Shown here piece after piece: positions 53,346 through 64,000 of a DNA stretch of 64,000 nucleotides. Source of the stretch: Limnomonas spitsbergensis (lineage: Eukaryota; Chlorophyta; Chlorophyceae; Chlamydomonadales). How positions within the stretch are numbered: the first letter of the stretch is position 1; every line of letters starts with the position of its first letter. Position numbers and translations under genes: made by a program. Location: the NCBI GenBank assembly GCA_037349105.1, contig JAYJMM010000105.1, positions 3,162,001 through 3,226,000 on the forward strand, in the 5' to 3' direction. The notes under the pieces were generated by a model. That model worked only from the letters and a program-made list of their open reading frames with translations. It searched no databases and was not told the DNA's origin.

Positions 53346-55299
53346 AGAAGATCACAGAGCTGACTCCTCCTTATTAATGGCAGGTCTGTCACGCAATAAT
53401 GGGCATGTGAGGGTTATACACCTGTTGGAGGCTGCAAAAGCCATCTGCTTGAAAAGGGAGAAAAGACAAACGGAAGGTCCCAGCATTATGTTGGCATGGT
53501 GTCACTAGCCAAAAATCACTCAGACCATTATTACCTCTTTACTTCCTATGGCCTGTCAATGCTTTCTTCTTTTGTGCACTTGCTCCTCCTCAGTCATCAC
53601 ATCCCAAATCAAGAATCTCCCTCAAACAACATACCTTGCTCCTGCCAATTTATTTGAAATCCAACCCTCCCGATCATGATGATGCAGTTCAGAGAGGGGC
53701 TGCCAAGAGGCGCTACGGATGAGCCAATAATGTTTCGAGGTATTGAGGAGCTTTGATTTGTGATTGTGCCAATATAGCATGCCATGTAAGCCATGTGGTA
53801 AATAAGGTGTGCTGGCAGGCCGCGCGCTACAATAAGTGATATTCCAAGGAGCCTTGTATAAATGCTGGTGCATTTTAAGCTTTTGGATTTCAAGAGTTTG
53901 CCGTGCAAACATCTGGGATTAGCTGAATAGGTTTTAAGATCTGAACAATGGTATAATTTGCCTGCAGAACCCGATATATGGTCTGGCTGGCCACATCTGC
54001 CCCCCAATAAAGAATAAATGCTGCTTTCCAACGTGATTACTCTCATTATGCACAGACTATGTGCTGAGTTATTATTTTTGTAGCTAGCGAGAACCAATGA
54101 ATGATGTTGAATTCCTTTCCTTAGATGTTCTGGTGGCCAGTGCTGCGTTTTTCTTAAATCTGGAGCAGCTCAAAAGTAACTGGAAATAATGGAACGCTCA
54201 GCTACCTCTGTTGACAGTCGACATAAGCAACTCAAATATAGTAAGGCCGTGATTATAAACGGTGCTGATGATCTGACAAATGGAAATTAGTCCCAGTATG
54301 AAGATTATGTACCGTATGCTGCAGTGTACACCAGGTAAGGAATAGCGAGGGTCAAACAAATGGCAAGATATCGATGGAAAGACTGTATGACCGTTTAACC
54401 AAATCTTAGAGAGTAGCTAGCATTGGCAAAATTGATCTGTAAAACGAGATGAAACGATACTAGCTATTGAATGATGGCCACCTGACGAAGCATAGTACCC
54501 ACAGTGCTATCTAGTCAGCACTACTAAGCAGGATGTTTAATCGGAGGGTTAAGGTACCTGAGTTATTATTCAATAGCGTTACACCTCTGGGCCCTGCTCA
54601 AATAAGGCCTCGTGGGCGCCGAACTTATAGTTATGAGTGACTCCCAGGCAGACTGACTGATGGCAGGGCCTGCTTCCAAGCCTGCCAGTGGCAGGCGAGA
54701 AACCTGGTTAAGGTTTTAGGCGTGGAAGAGAGTGAGCGCCTGTTGAATGGCATGATCTGGTTAGCAGATCCTGGCCTCTATCTCAGATTTTATGGCACCA
54801 TCGCCTCAAACAAAAGTTCTTGATCAGAAACAAATCCTGAACCATTGAGGCCACCATCAGTGCCATATGAATCTGCTTCATATCACATGGAGGAACAGAG
54901 GGGAGAAACTGATATTATGAGGGAAATTCAGCAACACTGCTTTCTTGGGAGTGAGGGGCGAAAATACGCTCAGTGCATGGTACTGTATTCCGGCATAAAG
55001 AGCCCCTTGCCCCCTTCTCGATCTATGATATGAGAGTACCATATTTGTAAAAGAGTGTCTGCTGTTTTTTTTTAAATAGTCTCTAGCACACCAGCAGAGA
55101 TCTGCCACCAGTATACTGCCTGATTGAATAAATAAGTGTCGGACATGGCCTGGTCCTAGAATCCTTGTTCAAAAAACACCGCTTGCTCAAACCGCACCTC
55201 AGACTGCCCCATCATCCGAAAACCTCAAGTCTCGACCTTACCGGTGATTGATATTTCCCCCCAAACCCTCGACCCTGCGCACAGCACGATGCTCGTCTG
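53346..55299. other. Intergenic, one LINE fragment
   Basis: No gene was recognised. At 54571-54620, AGCGTTACACCTCTGGGCCC and TGCTCAAATAAGGCCTCG form a minus-oriented LINE 3' end. Confidence 0.5.
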
Positions 55300-58200
55300 T
55301 TAAAGGCCTACGCGCCAGGAGGGTACCGCCACACGGCCGCCCACTTTTAGAATGAAGCCACTCTGCTTTGGCTGCACCTCCTGATCCAGCCTAGCCTGCA
55401 ACCTCTGCATGTGAGATGACGTGCCCTTCAGCAAGCGGTGGGGGTCGTACTCCACCGCCACATGCACCTGAACAGGTGAGAGCAACAGCAGCTCGTCATC
55501 AACAGGGGAGAGCAACAGCAGCAGCAGCTCATCAGCTGCATCAGCAACAACGTCAGCAGGAGCAGCCAAAACAGCATCAGCAGCGGCAACAACAACCAAG
55601 CTGTCTGCTGAAGTGCCAGCAGCAAAAATGCACTTGACTGGCTCCTCGTCCTGCAGATGCAGAGCCTGTCCCACCATCCTCGACCCTTCACCCCAAAGCA
55701 CGTACATGCTCCAAAAGCTTGGCCTGCACCTCCTTACGCTGCCCCTCGCGTGCCTCCTTGGCAGCCAGCAGACCCTGCCTGCGCCGCAGCAGCTCCACGT
55801 TCCGCTCGCCCACCCGCAGGGAGCGCTGTGGGTCCTCAGGCGGCGCCTCGGCCGCCTCGGCCTGGTGCCGTGCCGCCCTCGCCTGAGCCTGCCTGTAGGC
55901 TTGATCCTGTGCAGGGGGAGGGAGACGGGAGGCGGAATATTAATGCAGGCCGGTGTATGTTTTATCTCCAGCTGACGCGAATACAAGTTGTTTGCCTGTT
56001 AACTTTTCTGTCTTCCTTGTTGTTCCAGCTGGCACAGCCTGGCCCCTCTAAGCCAAGGAGGTGTTCCCTTGGGACGGGGTGACCGCGGTGTGGTTAACGG
56101 CGGCCATCAACGGCTATAACGGCATCTGAAATCAAATCGGATTTGACCTGTTGATGCATCTCAGGCGCAAGCTCCTGGCAGGATGCAGGGATGCCTAAGC
56201 AAGTCCAATCCCTGGGACAGAACACTCTTAGCACATGAATGAACCTCTGACTTTGAACTTTTCAGAGCTTACCCCTAAAAACCATGAGCCCCCAACAAAC
56301 ACCGACCTTGTCCTGCCTGTGCATCTCCAGCTTCATTTTATTCAAGTGCTGCCGCTCCTCGCGCTCGATGCGGGCCCGCTCCTGCGCCCTCTGCCGCCGT
56401 TGGACTGCCTCGTGCTCCTTCACCCGGCGCAGCCCCTCCTGCTCCTCACGCCACTGGAGCACCAGCTGCTTGCGGACCTGGGTGGTACATGGAGCACCAA
56501 GTGGAGCACATACTCCAGTAATTTATTTCAGGGTACATATTTTAGGGTGCTTATTTTACGGTGCTTAAGCATATCTTAGGGTGCTTAAGCTTATTTTAGG
56601 GTGCTTAAGCTAAAACTCAGCAACATCATGGCTTATGGTCAGGGGGCCCCTGGCGCAACAGGCTCTGCTGCTTGGGCCACTGGCTTTAGGCTGGTCAAGG
56701 TTTGGTCCCCAACAAACCAGCAGAGTCTGCCCAGCTTCCTGCCAAAGGTGGTCTGGTGAGCAGGAATGCGAGCCACGTTTCGATGAAGGCTCCTTGCTGG
56801 ATGCAAAAGCGCTGCAAGTATACCGGAGAAACCTGCCGGGCTGCAACGCAGGCACCACAGGTTGATAGGTTACACACTGAGCTACTTTCCACACCCTATC
56901 CTGCTTTTCCACACTTCAACTGTTCCCTACCAGATTTGTCACTTGACATTCCAGTAATGAACCTGTACTGCTTTCCTAAAGCCGCGCGACGGCTTTGCTT
57001 TTCGTCTTTCCCTCGCGTTTTCCAGTTACTTCACCAGCCCCCCCTGTCCCCCCCACACTACATTTTAAAGTAGGCTGCTGGGAAGATGCATTCATGATGC
57101 TGTACCAACTCCGTATTTCCACCCTTCTACCCTTTTCCACTTTTCTACCCATTTCCATTTTCCACCCGTCTACCCATTTTCACCCTTCCACCCTTTTCCA
57201 CTCTTCGCACCTGTTGCTCCTGCTCGGACAGGACGACCCTCCTGTGGTCCTGCTGATGCTCCTGCTGCGCCTGCGAGATGGCAAAAACAAGCCACAGATA
57301 AATCCACATGCCATTCAACAGCTGGTACCTGATTGCCAGTGCTCCTGCTCATGTCATTGCTCCGCCTGTGACTCTGCGAGATGATCAAAACTGGGAAAAA
57401 ATTCAGAGATAAAAACAGGGATGAAAACAGAGATCTCTGATAAAGAGCAATGCTGCACATGAACCAATAGGGGGGGGGGGGGGGGGAATGGTCCAGCGGG
57501 TACGCATCGTTCTAAACACTGGAATTCATGAGCCATTGATGGGCCATCCATGAGCCATTGAAGGACCCATGAGGGTTTGCTGTTTGGAGGGTTCATTTGA
57601 AATCAGACGCGGTGGTCCCGACAGGTCACATCCGCCAGGTCTTTGGGATTGACCTGGGCTTCTAGGGCTCGATTCCTGGGTTGAAAACTTATAACAAAAC
57701 CGGGCTTCAGGTCTGCACCTGTCACCTGGGTTGAGGGCTATATACAGTGCTGTGCAATTGCGCCATGGTTCAGAAATCGTGTCAGCAATTAAGGTCCTTT
57801 TCTGGTAAAAGTACCGGTAGCTGAATTTGCCTTTAATTTACAGTTGCTGAAATTGAGCTACGTAATTTATCAACAGCAAGGACCGTAATAGGCAAAGCGC
57901 TGGCAATATACCTGACGTAGTGACGTCCTGCACCGTGGGGATGCAGATCATCAGCCCACAGGACAGGTTTGGTGTAACAGCTGGCCCACAAATCCATCCA
58001 AAAGCCCTTTCTGAGAAGGCCAGCCATGCGACATTCAGACAGGCAGGCTCTGTTTTCTTGCCTTTGAAACACATAATAGGCCTCGCCAAACAAGAGGGCC
58101 TTTTTCCACCTCCTTCACAAAAAACCTCAAGATAAAAATCCAATTACTAACACCTCCGCCTCCCGCTCCCCTCCCTAACACCAGATTCGCTGTCTCCACT

Positions 58201-61200
58201 TGAGTCCAGCGGCACCACCTGCCCTTGCATCATATCCATGTCCTGCACCTATGCCTCCCACCTGCCCTTGCATCATATCCATGTCCTACACCTATGCCTC
58301 CCACCTGCCCTTGCATCATATCCATGTCCTACACCTATGCCTCCCACCTGCCCTTGCATCATATCCATGTCCTACACCTATGCCTCTCACCTGCCCTTGC
58401 ATCATATCCATGTCCTGCACCTATGCCTCCCACCTGCCCTTGCATCATATCCATGTCCTACACCTATGCCTCTCACCTGCCCTTGCATCATATCCATGTC
58501 CTGCACCTATGCCTCCCACCTGCCCTTGCATCATATCCATGTCCTACACCTATGCCTCTCACCTGCCCTTGCATCATATCCATGTCCTGCACCTATGCCT
58601 CCCACCTGCCCTTGCATCATATCCATGTCCTGCACCTATGCCTCCCACCTGCCCTTGCATCATATCCATGTCCTACACCTATGCCTCCCACCTGCCCTTG
58701 CATCATATCCATGTCCTGCACCTATGCCTCCCACCTGCCCTTGCATCATATCCATGTCCTACACCTATGCCTCTCACCTGCCCTTGCATCATATCCATGT
58801 CCTACACCTATGCCTCTCACCTGCCCTTGCATCATATCCATGTCCTGCACCTATGCCTCCCACCTGCCCTTGCATCATATCCATGTCCTGCACCTATGCC
58901 TCTCACCTGCCCTTGCATCATATCCATGTCCTACACCTATGCCTCTCACCTGCCCTTGCATCATATCCATGTCCTGCACCTATGCCTCCCACCTGCCCTT
59001 GCATCATATCCATGTCCTACACCTATGCCTCTCACCTGCCCTTGCATCATATCCATGTCCTGCACCTATGCCTCCCACCTGCCCTTGCATCATATCCATG
59101 TCCTGCACCTATGCCTCTCACCTGCCCTTGCATCATATCCATGTCCTACACCTATGCCTCCCACCTGCCCTTGCATCATATCCATGTCCTACACCTATGC
59201 CTCTCACCTGCCCTTGCATCATATCCATGTCCTGCACCTATGCCTCTCACCTGCCCTTGCATCATATCCATGTCCTGCACCTATGCCTCCCACCTGCCCT
59301 TGCATCATATCCATGTCCTGCACCTATGCCTCTCACCTGCCCTTGCATCATATCCATGTCCTGCACCTATGCCTCTCACCTGCCCTTGCATCATATCCAT
59401 GTCCTGCACCTATGCCTCTCACCTGCCCTTGCATCATATCCATGTCCTGCACCTATGCCTCTCACCTGCCCTTGCATCATATCCATGTCCTGCACCTATG
59501 CCTCTCACCTGCCCTTGCATCATATCCATGTCCTGCACCTATGCCTCTCACCTGCCCTTGCATCATATCCATGTCCTACACCTATGCCTCTCACCTGCCA
59601 TTGCATCATATCCATGTCCTGCACCTATGCCTCCCACCTGCCCTTGCATCATATCCATGTCCTGCACCTATGCCTCTCACCTGCCCTTGCATCATATCCA
59701 TGTCCTACACCTATGCCTCCCACCTGCTATTGCATCATATCCATGTCCTGCACCTATGCCTCCCACCTGCCCTTGCATCATATCCATGTCCTACACCTAT
59801 GCCTCTCACCTGCCCTTGCATCATATCCATGTCCTACACCTATGCCTCTCACCTGCCCTTGCATCATATCCATGTCCTGCACCTATGCCTCCCACCTGCC
59901 CTTGCATCATATCCATGTCCTGCACCTATGCCTCCCACCTGCCCTTGCATCATATCCATGTCCTACACCTATGCCTCCCACCTGCTATTGCATCATATCC
60001 ATGTCCTGCACCTATGCCTCCCACCTGCCCTTGCATCATATCCATGTCCTACACCTATGCCTCTCACCTGCCCTTGCATCATATCCATGTCCTACACCTA
60101 TGCCTCTCACCTGCCCTTGCATCATATCCATGTCCTACACCTATGCCTCTCACCTGCCCTTGCATCATATCCATGTCCTACACCTATGCCTCTCACTTGC
60201 CCTTGCATCATATCCATGTCCTACACCTATGCCTCCCACCTGCCCTTGCATCATATCCATGTCCTACACCTATGCCTCTCACCTGCCCTTGCATCATATC
60301 CATGTCCTACACCTATGCCTCCCACCTGCCCTTGCATCATATCCATGTCCTACACCTATGCCTCTCACCTGCCCTTGCATCATATCCATGTCCTGCACCT
60401 ATGCCTCCCACCTGCCCTTGCATCATATCCATGTCCTGCACCTATGCCTCTCACCTGCCCTTGCATCATATCCATGTCCTACACCTATGCCTCTCACCTG
60501 CCCTTGCATCATATCCATGTCCTGCACCTATGCCTCCCACCTGCCCTTGCATCATATCCATGTCCTGCACCTATGCCTCTCACCTGCCCTTGCATCATAT
60601 CCATGTCCTGCACCTATGCCTCCCACCTGCCCTTGCATCATATCCATGTCCTACACCTATGCCTCCCACCTGCCCTTGCATCATATCCATGTCCTGCACC
60701 TATGCCTCTCACCTGCCCTTGCATCATATCCATGTCCTACACCTATGCCTCCCACCTGCCCTTGCATCATATCCATGTCCTACACCTATGCCTCCCACCT
60801 GCCCTTGCATCATATCCATGTCCTACACCTATGCCTCCCACCTGCCCTTGCATCATATCCATGTCCTACACCAATGCCTCTCACCTGCCCTTGCATCATA
60901 TCCATGTCCTACACCTATGCCTCCCACCTGCCCTTGCATCATATCCATGTCCTGCACCTATGCCTCCCACCTGCCCTTGCATCATATCCATGTCCTACAC
61001 CTATGCCTCCCACCTGCCCTTGCATCATATCCATGTCCTGCACCTATGCCTCCCACCTGCCCTTGCATCATATCCATGTCCTACACCTATGCCTCCCACC
61101 TGCCCTTGCATCATATCCATGTCCTGCACCTATGCCTCTCACCTGCCCTTGCATCATATCCATGTCCTGCACCTATGCCTCCCACCTGCCCTTGCATCAT

Positions 61201-64000
61201 ATCCATGTCCTACACCTATGCCTCTCACCTGCCCTTGCATCATATCCATGTCCTGCACCTATGCCTCCCACCTGCCCTTGCATCATATCCATGTCCTGCA
61301 CCTATGCCTCTCACCTGCCCTTGCATCATATCCATGTCCTACACCTATGCCTCCCACCTGCCCTTACATCATATCCATGTCCTACACCTATGCCTCTCAC
61401 CTGCCATTGCATCATATCCATGTCCTGCACCTATGCCTCCCACCTGCCCTTGCATCATATCCATGTCCTGCACCTATGCCTCCCACCTGCCCTTGCATCA
61501 TATCCATGTCCTGCACCTATGCCTCCCACCTGCCATTGCATCATATCCATGTCCTACACCTATGCCTCTCACCTGCCCTTGCATCATATCCATGTCCTGC
61601 ACCTATGCCTCTCACCTGCCCTTGCATCATATCCATGTCCTGCACCTATGCCTCTCACCTGCCCTTGCATCATATCCATGTCCTGCACCTATGCCTCTCA
61701 CCTGCCCTTGCATCATATCCATGTCCTACACCTATGCCTCTCACCTGCCATTGCATCATATCCATGTCCTGCACCTATGCCTCCCACCTGCCCTTGCATC
61801 ATATCCATGTCCTGCACCTATGCCTCTCACCTGCCCTTGCATCATATCCATGTCCTACACCTATGCCTCCCACCTGCTATTGCATCATATCCATGTCCTG
61901 CACCTATGCCTCCCACCTGCCCTTGCATCATATCCATGTCCTACACCTATGCCTCTCACCTGCCCTTGCATCATATCCATGTCCTACACCTATGCCTCTC
62001 ACCTGCCCTTGCATCATATCCATGTCCTGCACCTATGCCTCCCACCTGCCCTTGCATCATATCCATGTCCTGCACCTATGCCTCCCACCTGCCCTTGCAT
62101 CATATCCATGTCCTACACCTATGCCTCCCACCTGCTATTGCATCATATCCATGTCCTGCACCTATGCCTCCCACCTGCCCTTGCATCATATCCATGTCCT
62201 ACACCTATGCCTCTCACCTGCCCTTGCATCATATCCATGTCCTACACCTATGCCTCTCACCTGCCCTTGCATCATATCCATGTCCTACACCTATGCCTCT
62301 CACCTGCCCTTGCATCATATCCATGTCCTACACCTATGCCTCTCACTTGCCCTTGCATCATATCCATGTCCTACACCTATGCCTCCCACCTGCCCTTGCA
62401 TCATATCCATGTCCTACACCTATGCCTCTCACCTGCCCTTGCATCATATCCATGTCCTACACCTATGCCTCCCACCTGCCCTTGCATCATATCCATGTCC
62501 TACACCTATGCCTCTCACCTGCCCTTGCATCATATCCATGTCCTGCACCTATGCCTCCCACCTGCCCTTGCATCATATCCATGTCCTGCACCTATGCCTC
62601 TCACCTGCCCTTGCATCATATCCATGTCCTACACCTATGCCTCTCACCTGCCCTTGCATCATATCCATGTCCTGCACCTATGCCTCCCACCTGCCCTTGC
62701 ATCATATCCATGTCCTGCACCTATGCCTCTCACCTGCCCTTGCATCATATCCATGTCCTGCACCTATGCCTCCCACCTGCCCTTGCATCATATCCATGTC
62801 CTACACCTATGCCTCCCACCTGCCCTTGCATCATATCCATGTCCTGCACCTATGCCTCTCACCTGCCCTTGCATCATATCCATGTCCTACACCTATGCCT
62901 CCCACCTGCCCTTGCATCATATCCATGTCCTACACCTATGCCTCCCACCTGCCCTTGCATCATATCCATGTCCTACACCTATGCCTCCCACCTGCCCTTG
63001 CATCATATCCATGTCCTACACCTATGCCTCTCACCTGCCCTTGCATCATATCCATGTCCTACACCTATGCCTCCCACCTGCCCTTGCATCATATCCATGT
63101 CCTGCACCTATGCCTCCCACCTGCCCTTGCATCATATCCATGTCCTACACCTATGCCTCCCACCTGCCCTTGCATCATATCCATGTCCTGCACCTATGCC
63201 TCCCACCTGCCCTTGCATCATATCCATGTCCTACACCTATGCCTCCCACCTGCCCTTGCATCATATCCATGTCCTGCACCTATGCCTCTCACCTGCCCTT
63301 GCATCATATCCATGTCCTGCACCTATGCCTCCCACCTGCCCTTGCATCATATCCATGTCCTACACCTATGCCTCTCACCTGCCCTTGCATCATATCCATG
63401 TCCTGCACCTATGCCTCCCACCTGCCCTTGCATCATATCCATGTCCTGCACCTATGCCTCTCACCTGCCCTTGCATCATATCCATGTCCTACACCTATGC
63501 CTCCCACCTGCCCTTACATCATATCCATGTCCTACACCTATGCCTCTCACCTGCCATTGCATCATATCCATGTCCTGCACCTATGCCTCCCACCTGCCCT
63601 TGCATCATATCCATGTCCTGCACCTATGCCTCCCACCTGCCCTTGCATCATATCCATGTCCTGCACCTATGCCTCCCACCTGCCATTGCATCATATCCAT
63701 GTCCTACACCTATGCCTCTCACCTGCCCTTGCATCATATCCATGTCCTGCACCTATGCCTCCCACCATTGAGTGAAGCAGGGCCAGTGCCTGCAGCCTGT
63801 CCCTATCCTGCTCCTTTGCCTCCCATCCCGTCAACTCCCATCACTTTGACTCCCTCCCCCTCCCCAACACACCTGATTTGCTGTCTCTGAGTCCAGCAGC
63901 GCTGCCTGTGCCTGCAGCCTGTCCCTATCCCGCTCCTTTGCCTCCCGCCATTTAGCCACCGCGACCCGCTTTCGAACCAGCAGGTCCATGTAGTCCATGT
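55300..64000 (-). CDS. Coiled-coil protein, 3' part (CCDC112-like?)
   Basis: Exons (minus): beyond 64000-63873, 57211-57270, 56307-56477, 55706-55906 and 55300-55467, all phase 0, ending TAA. The product is almost entirely charged coiled coil. The first visible exon reads MDYMDLLVRKRVAVAKWREA, KERDRDRLQAQAALLD; then AQQEHQQDHRRVVLSEQEQQ; VRKQLVLQWREEQEGLRRV; and QAYRQAQARAARHQ. The C-terminus has VEYDPHRLLKGTSSHMQRLQ and ends GRVAVPSWRVGL. The K..A...WR..K segment and the closing P.WR.GL resemble CCDC112, a centriolar-satellite or ciliary protein, but the match is from memory. The intron 57271-63872 holds the 43-bp array. The 5' end is outside the window. Confidence 0.75.
56640..56770 (+). 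repeat. Dispersed family B copy
   Basis: AGGCTCTGCTGCTTGGGCCA, GGTCAAGGTTTGGTCCCC and GCCAAAGGTGGTCTGG; it aligns with 22230-22350 and 34590-34730. Confidence 0.6.
57301..57385 (-). repeat. Echo of the 57.2-kb coiled-coil exon
   Basis: GCTCCGCCTGTGACTCTGCG, AGATGATCAAAAC copies CCTGCTGCGCCTGCG, AGATGGCAAAAAC at 57260-57288, acceptor included. CTGGTACCTGATTGCCAG may copy the donor side. Confidence 0.6.
58146..58217 (-). repeat. Echo of the 63.9-kb exon donor, left border of the array
   Basis: CTAACACCAGATTCGCTGTC, TGAGTCCAGCGGCACC copies CAACACACCTGATTTGCTGT, TGAGTCCAGCAGCGC at 63864-63903. The array therefore starts inside a copy of the exon. Confidence 0.8.
58218..63764. repeat. 43-bp minisatellite, 129 units without a length change
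   Basis: Units begin CCTGCCCTTGCATCATATCC and end GCCTCCCA or GCCTCTCA. First and last unit starts (58218 and 63722) differ by 5504, exactly 128 x 43. Variation is limited to a few sites (CCTGCACC/CCTACACC, CTCCCAC/CTCTCAC, rare GCTATTGC, GCCATTGC, CACTTGC, CTTACATC). Rare variants recur 2150 bp (50 units) apart, revealing a higher-order duplication. Having no stop in any forward frame and a period of 1 mod 3, it leaves all three forward frames open for over 1,840 codons each. This is not taken as coding. Confidence 0.97.
63769..63826 (-). repeat. Intermediate exon copy between the array and the true exon
   Basis: Positions 63783-63825 match the true exon segment 63905-63947 at 40 of 43 bases without gaps (TGCCTGCAGCCTGTCCCTAT shared). 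The array unit matches the same exon segment at about 31 of 43. This is the probable ancestral state of the array unit. Confidence 0.85.

Noticed and set aside
58218..63764. CRISPR-like array
   Set aside because: Units are directly adjacent without unique spacers, the genome is eukaryotic, and no cas gene is present.
58200..63890. Three overlapping forward frames of more than 1,840 codons each, with Cys/His/Pro repeats
   Set aside because: A 43-bp unit without stops leaves all three frames open and gives the same 43-residue peptide in each. The array lies in an intron of a minus-strand gene and derives from decayed exon sequence.

Overview
The window looks like nuclear DNA of a green alga (Chlorophyta). 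The reasons are an LCIB/LCIC carbonic-anhydrase-like gene of the CO2-concentrating mechanism, a plant-type carbamoyl-phosphate synthase small subunit, GT-AG introns averaging several hundred bases, plant-type TTTAGGG motifs and their TTCAGGG variants scattered through introns, and a gene with cilium-like features. No genus is claimed. All exon coordinates below were placed by hand, by matching reading phase across GT and AG sites and by remembered family conservation.

Layout. Positions 1-3368 (+) hold the 3' part of carA. Positions 3369-15630 are repeat-rich: many 5'-truncated copies of one LINE family, a decayed transposon-type gene (6988-8531, -), MITE-like elements, one small acidic ORF (9326) and a 31-bp minisatellite. 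A hypothetical Ala/Ser-rich ORF follows at 15631-16464 (+). SF3A1, a U2 snRNP splicing factor, occupies 20258-31668 (-) in 13 exons. A three-exon protein, possibly axonemal, lies at 33351-35498 (-). A GT90 (CAP10/rumi-type) glycosyltransferase (37385-39622, -) is divergent from the LCIB-like gene (40037-48591, +, 10 exons), with about 0.4 kb between the two starts. Positions 48.6-55.3 kb carry two adjacent MITEs and a small cysteine-containing protein with a broken paralogue. The 3' part of a coiled-coil protein, perhaps CCDC112-like, runs from 55300 off the right edge (-). One of its introns holds a 5.5-kb array of 129 units of 43 bp.

The most unusual signal is structural. Almost every exon examined in five genes has one to three degenerate copies of its own edge, splice site included, in the adjoining intron or just beyond the stop codon. 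These are called exon-edge echoes here. Several grade into tandem arrays. The 43-bp array is the extreme case: its unit aligns without gaps to the neighbouring exon, and an intermediate copy lies between exon and array. This suggests that introns here grow by repeated local duplication of splice junctions followed by decay.

The LINE family is also informative. It ends in a fixed non-poly(A) 3' terminus, and one 25-bp insert is still bracketed by a perfect 14-bp target-site duplication. No tRNA, rRNA or CRISPR was seen.
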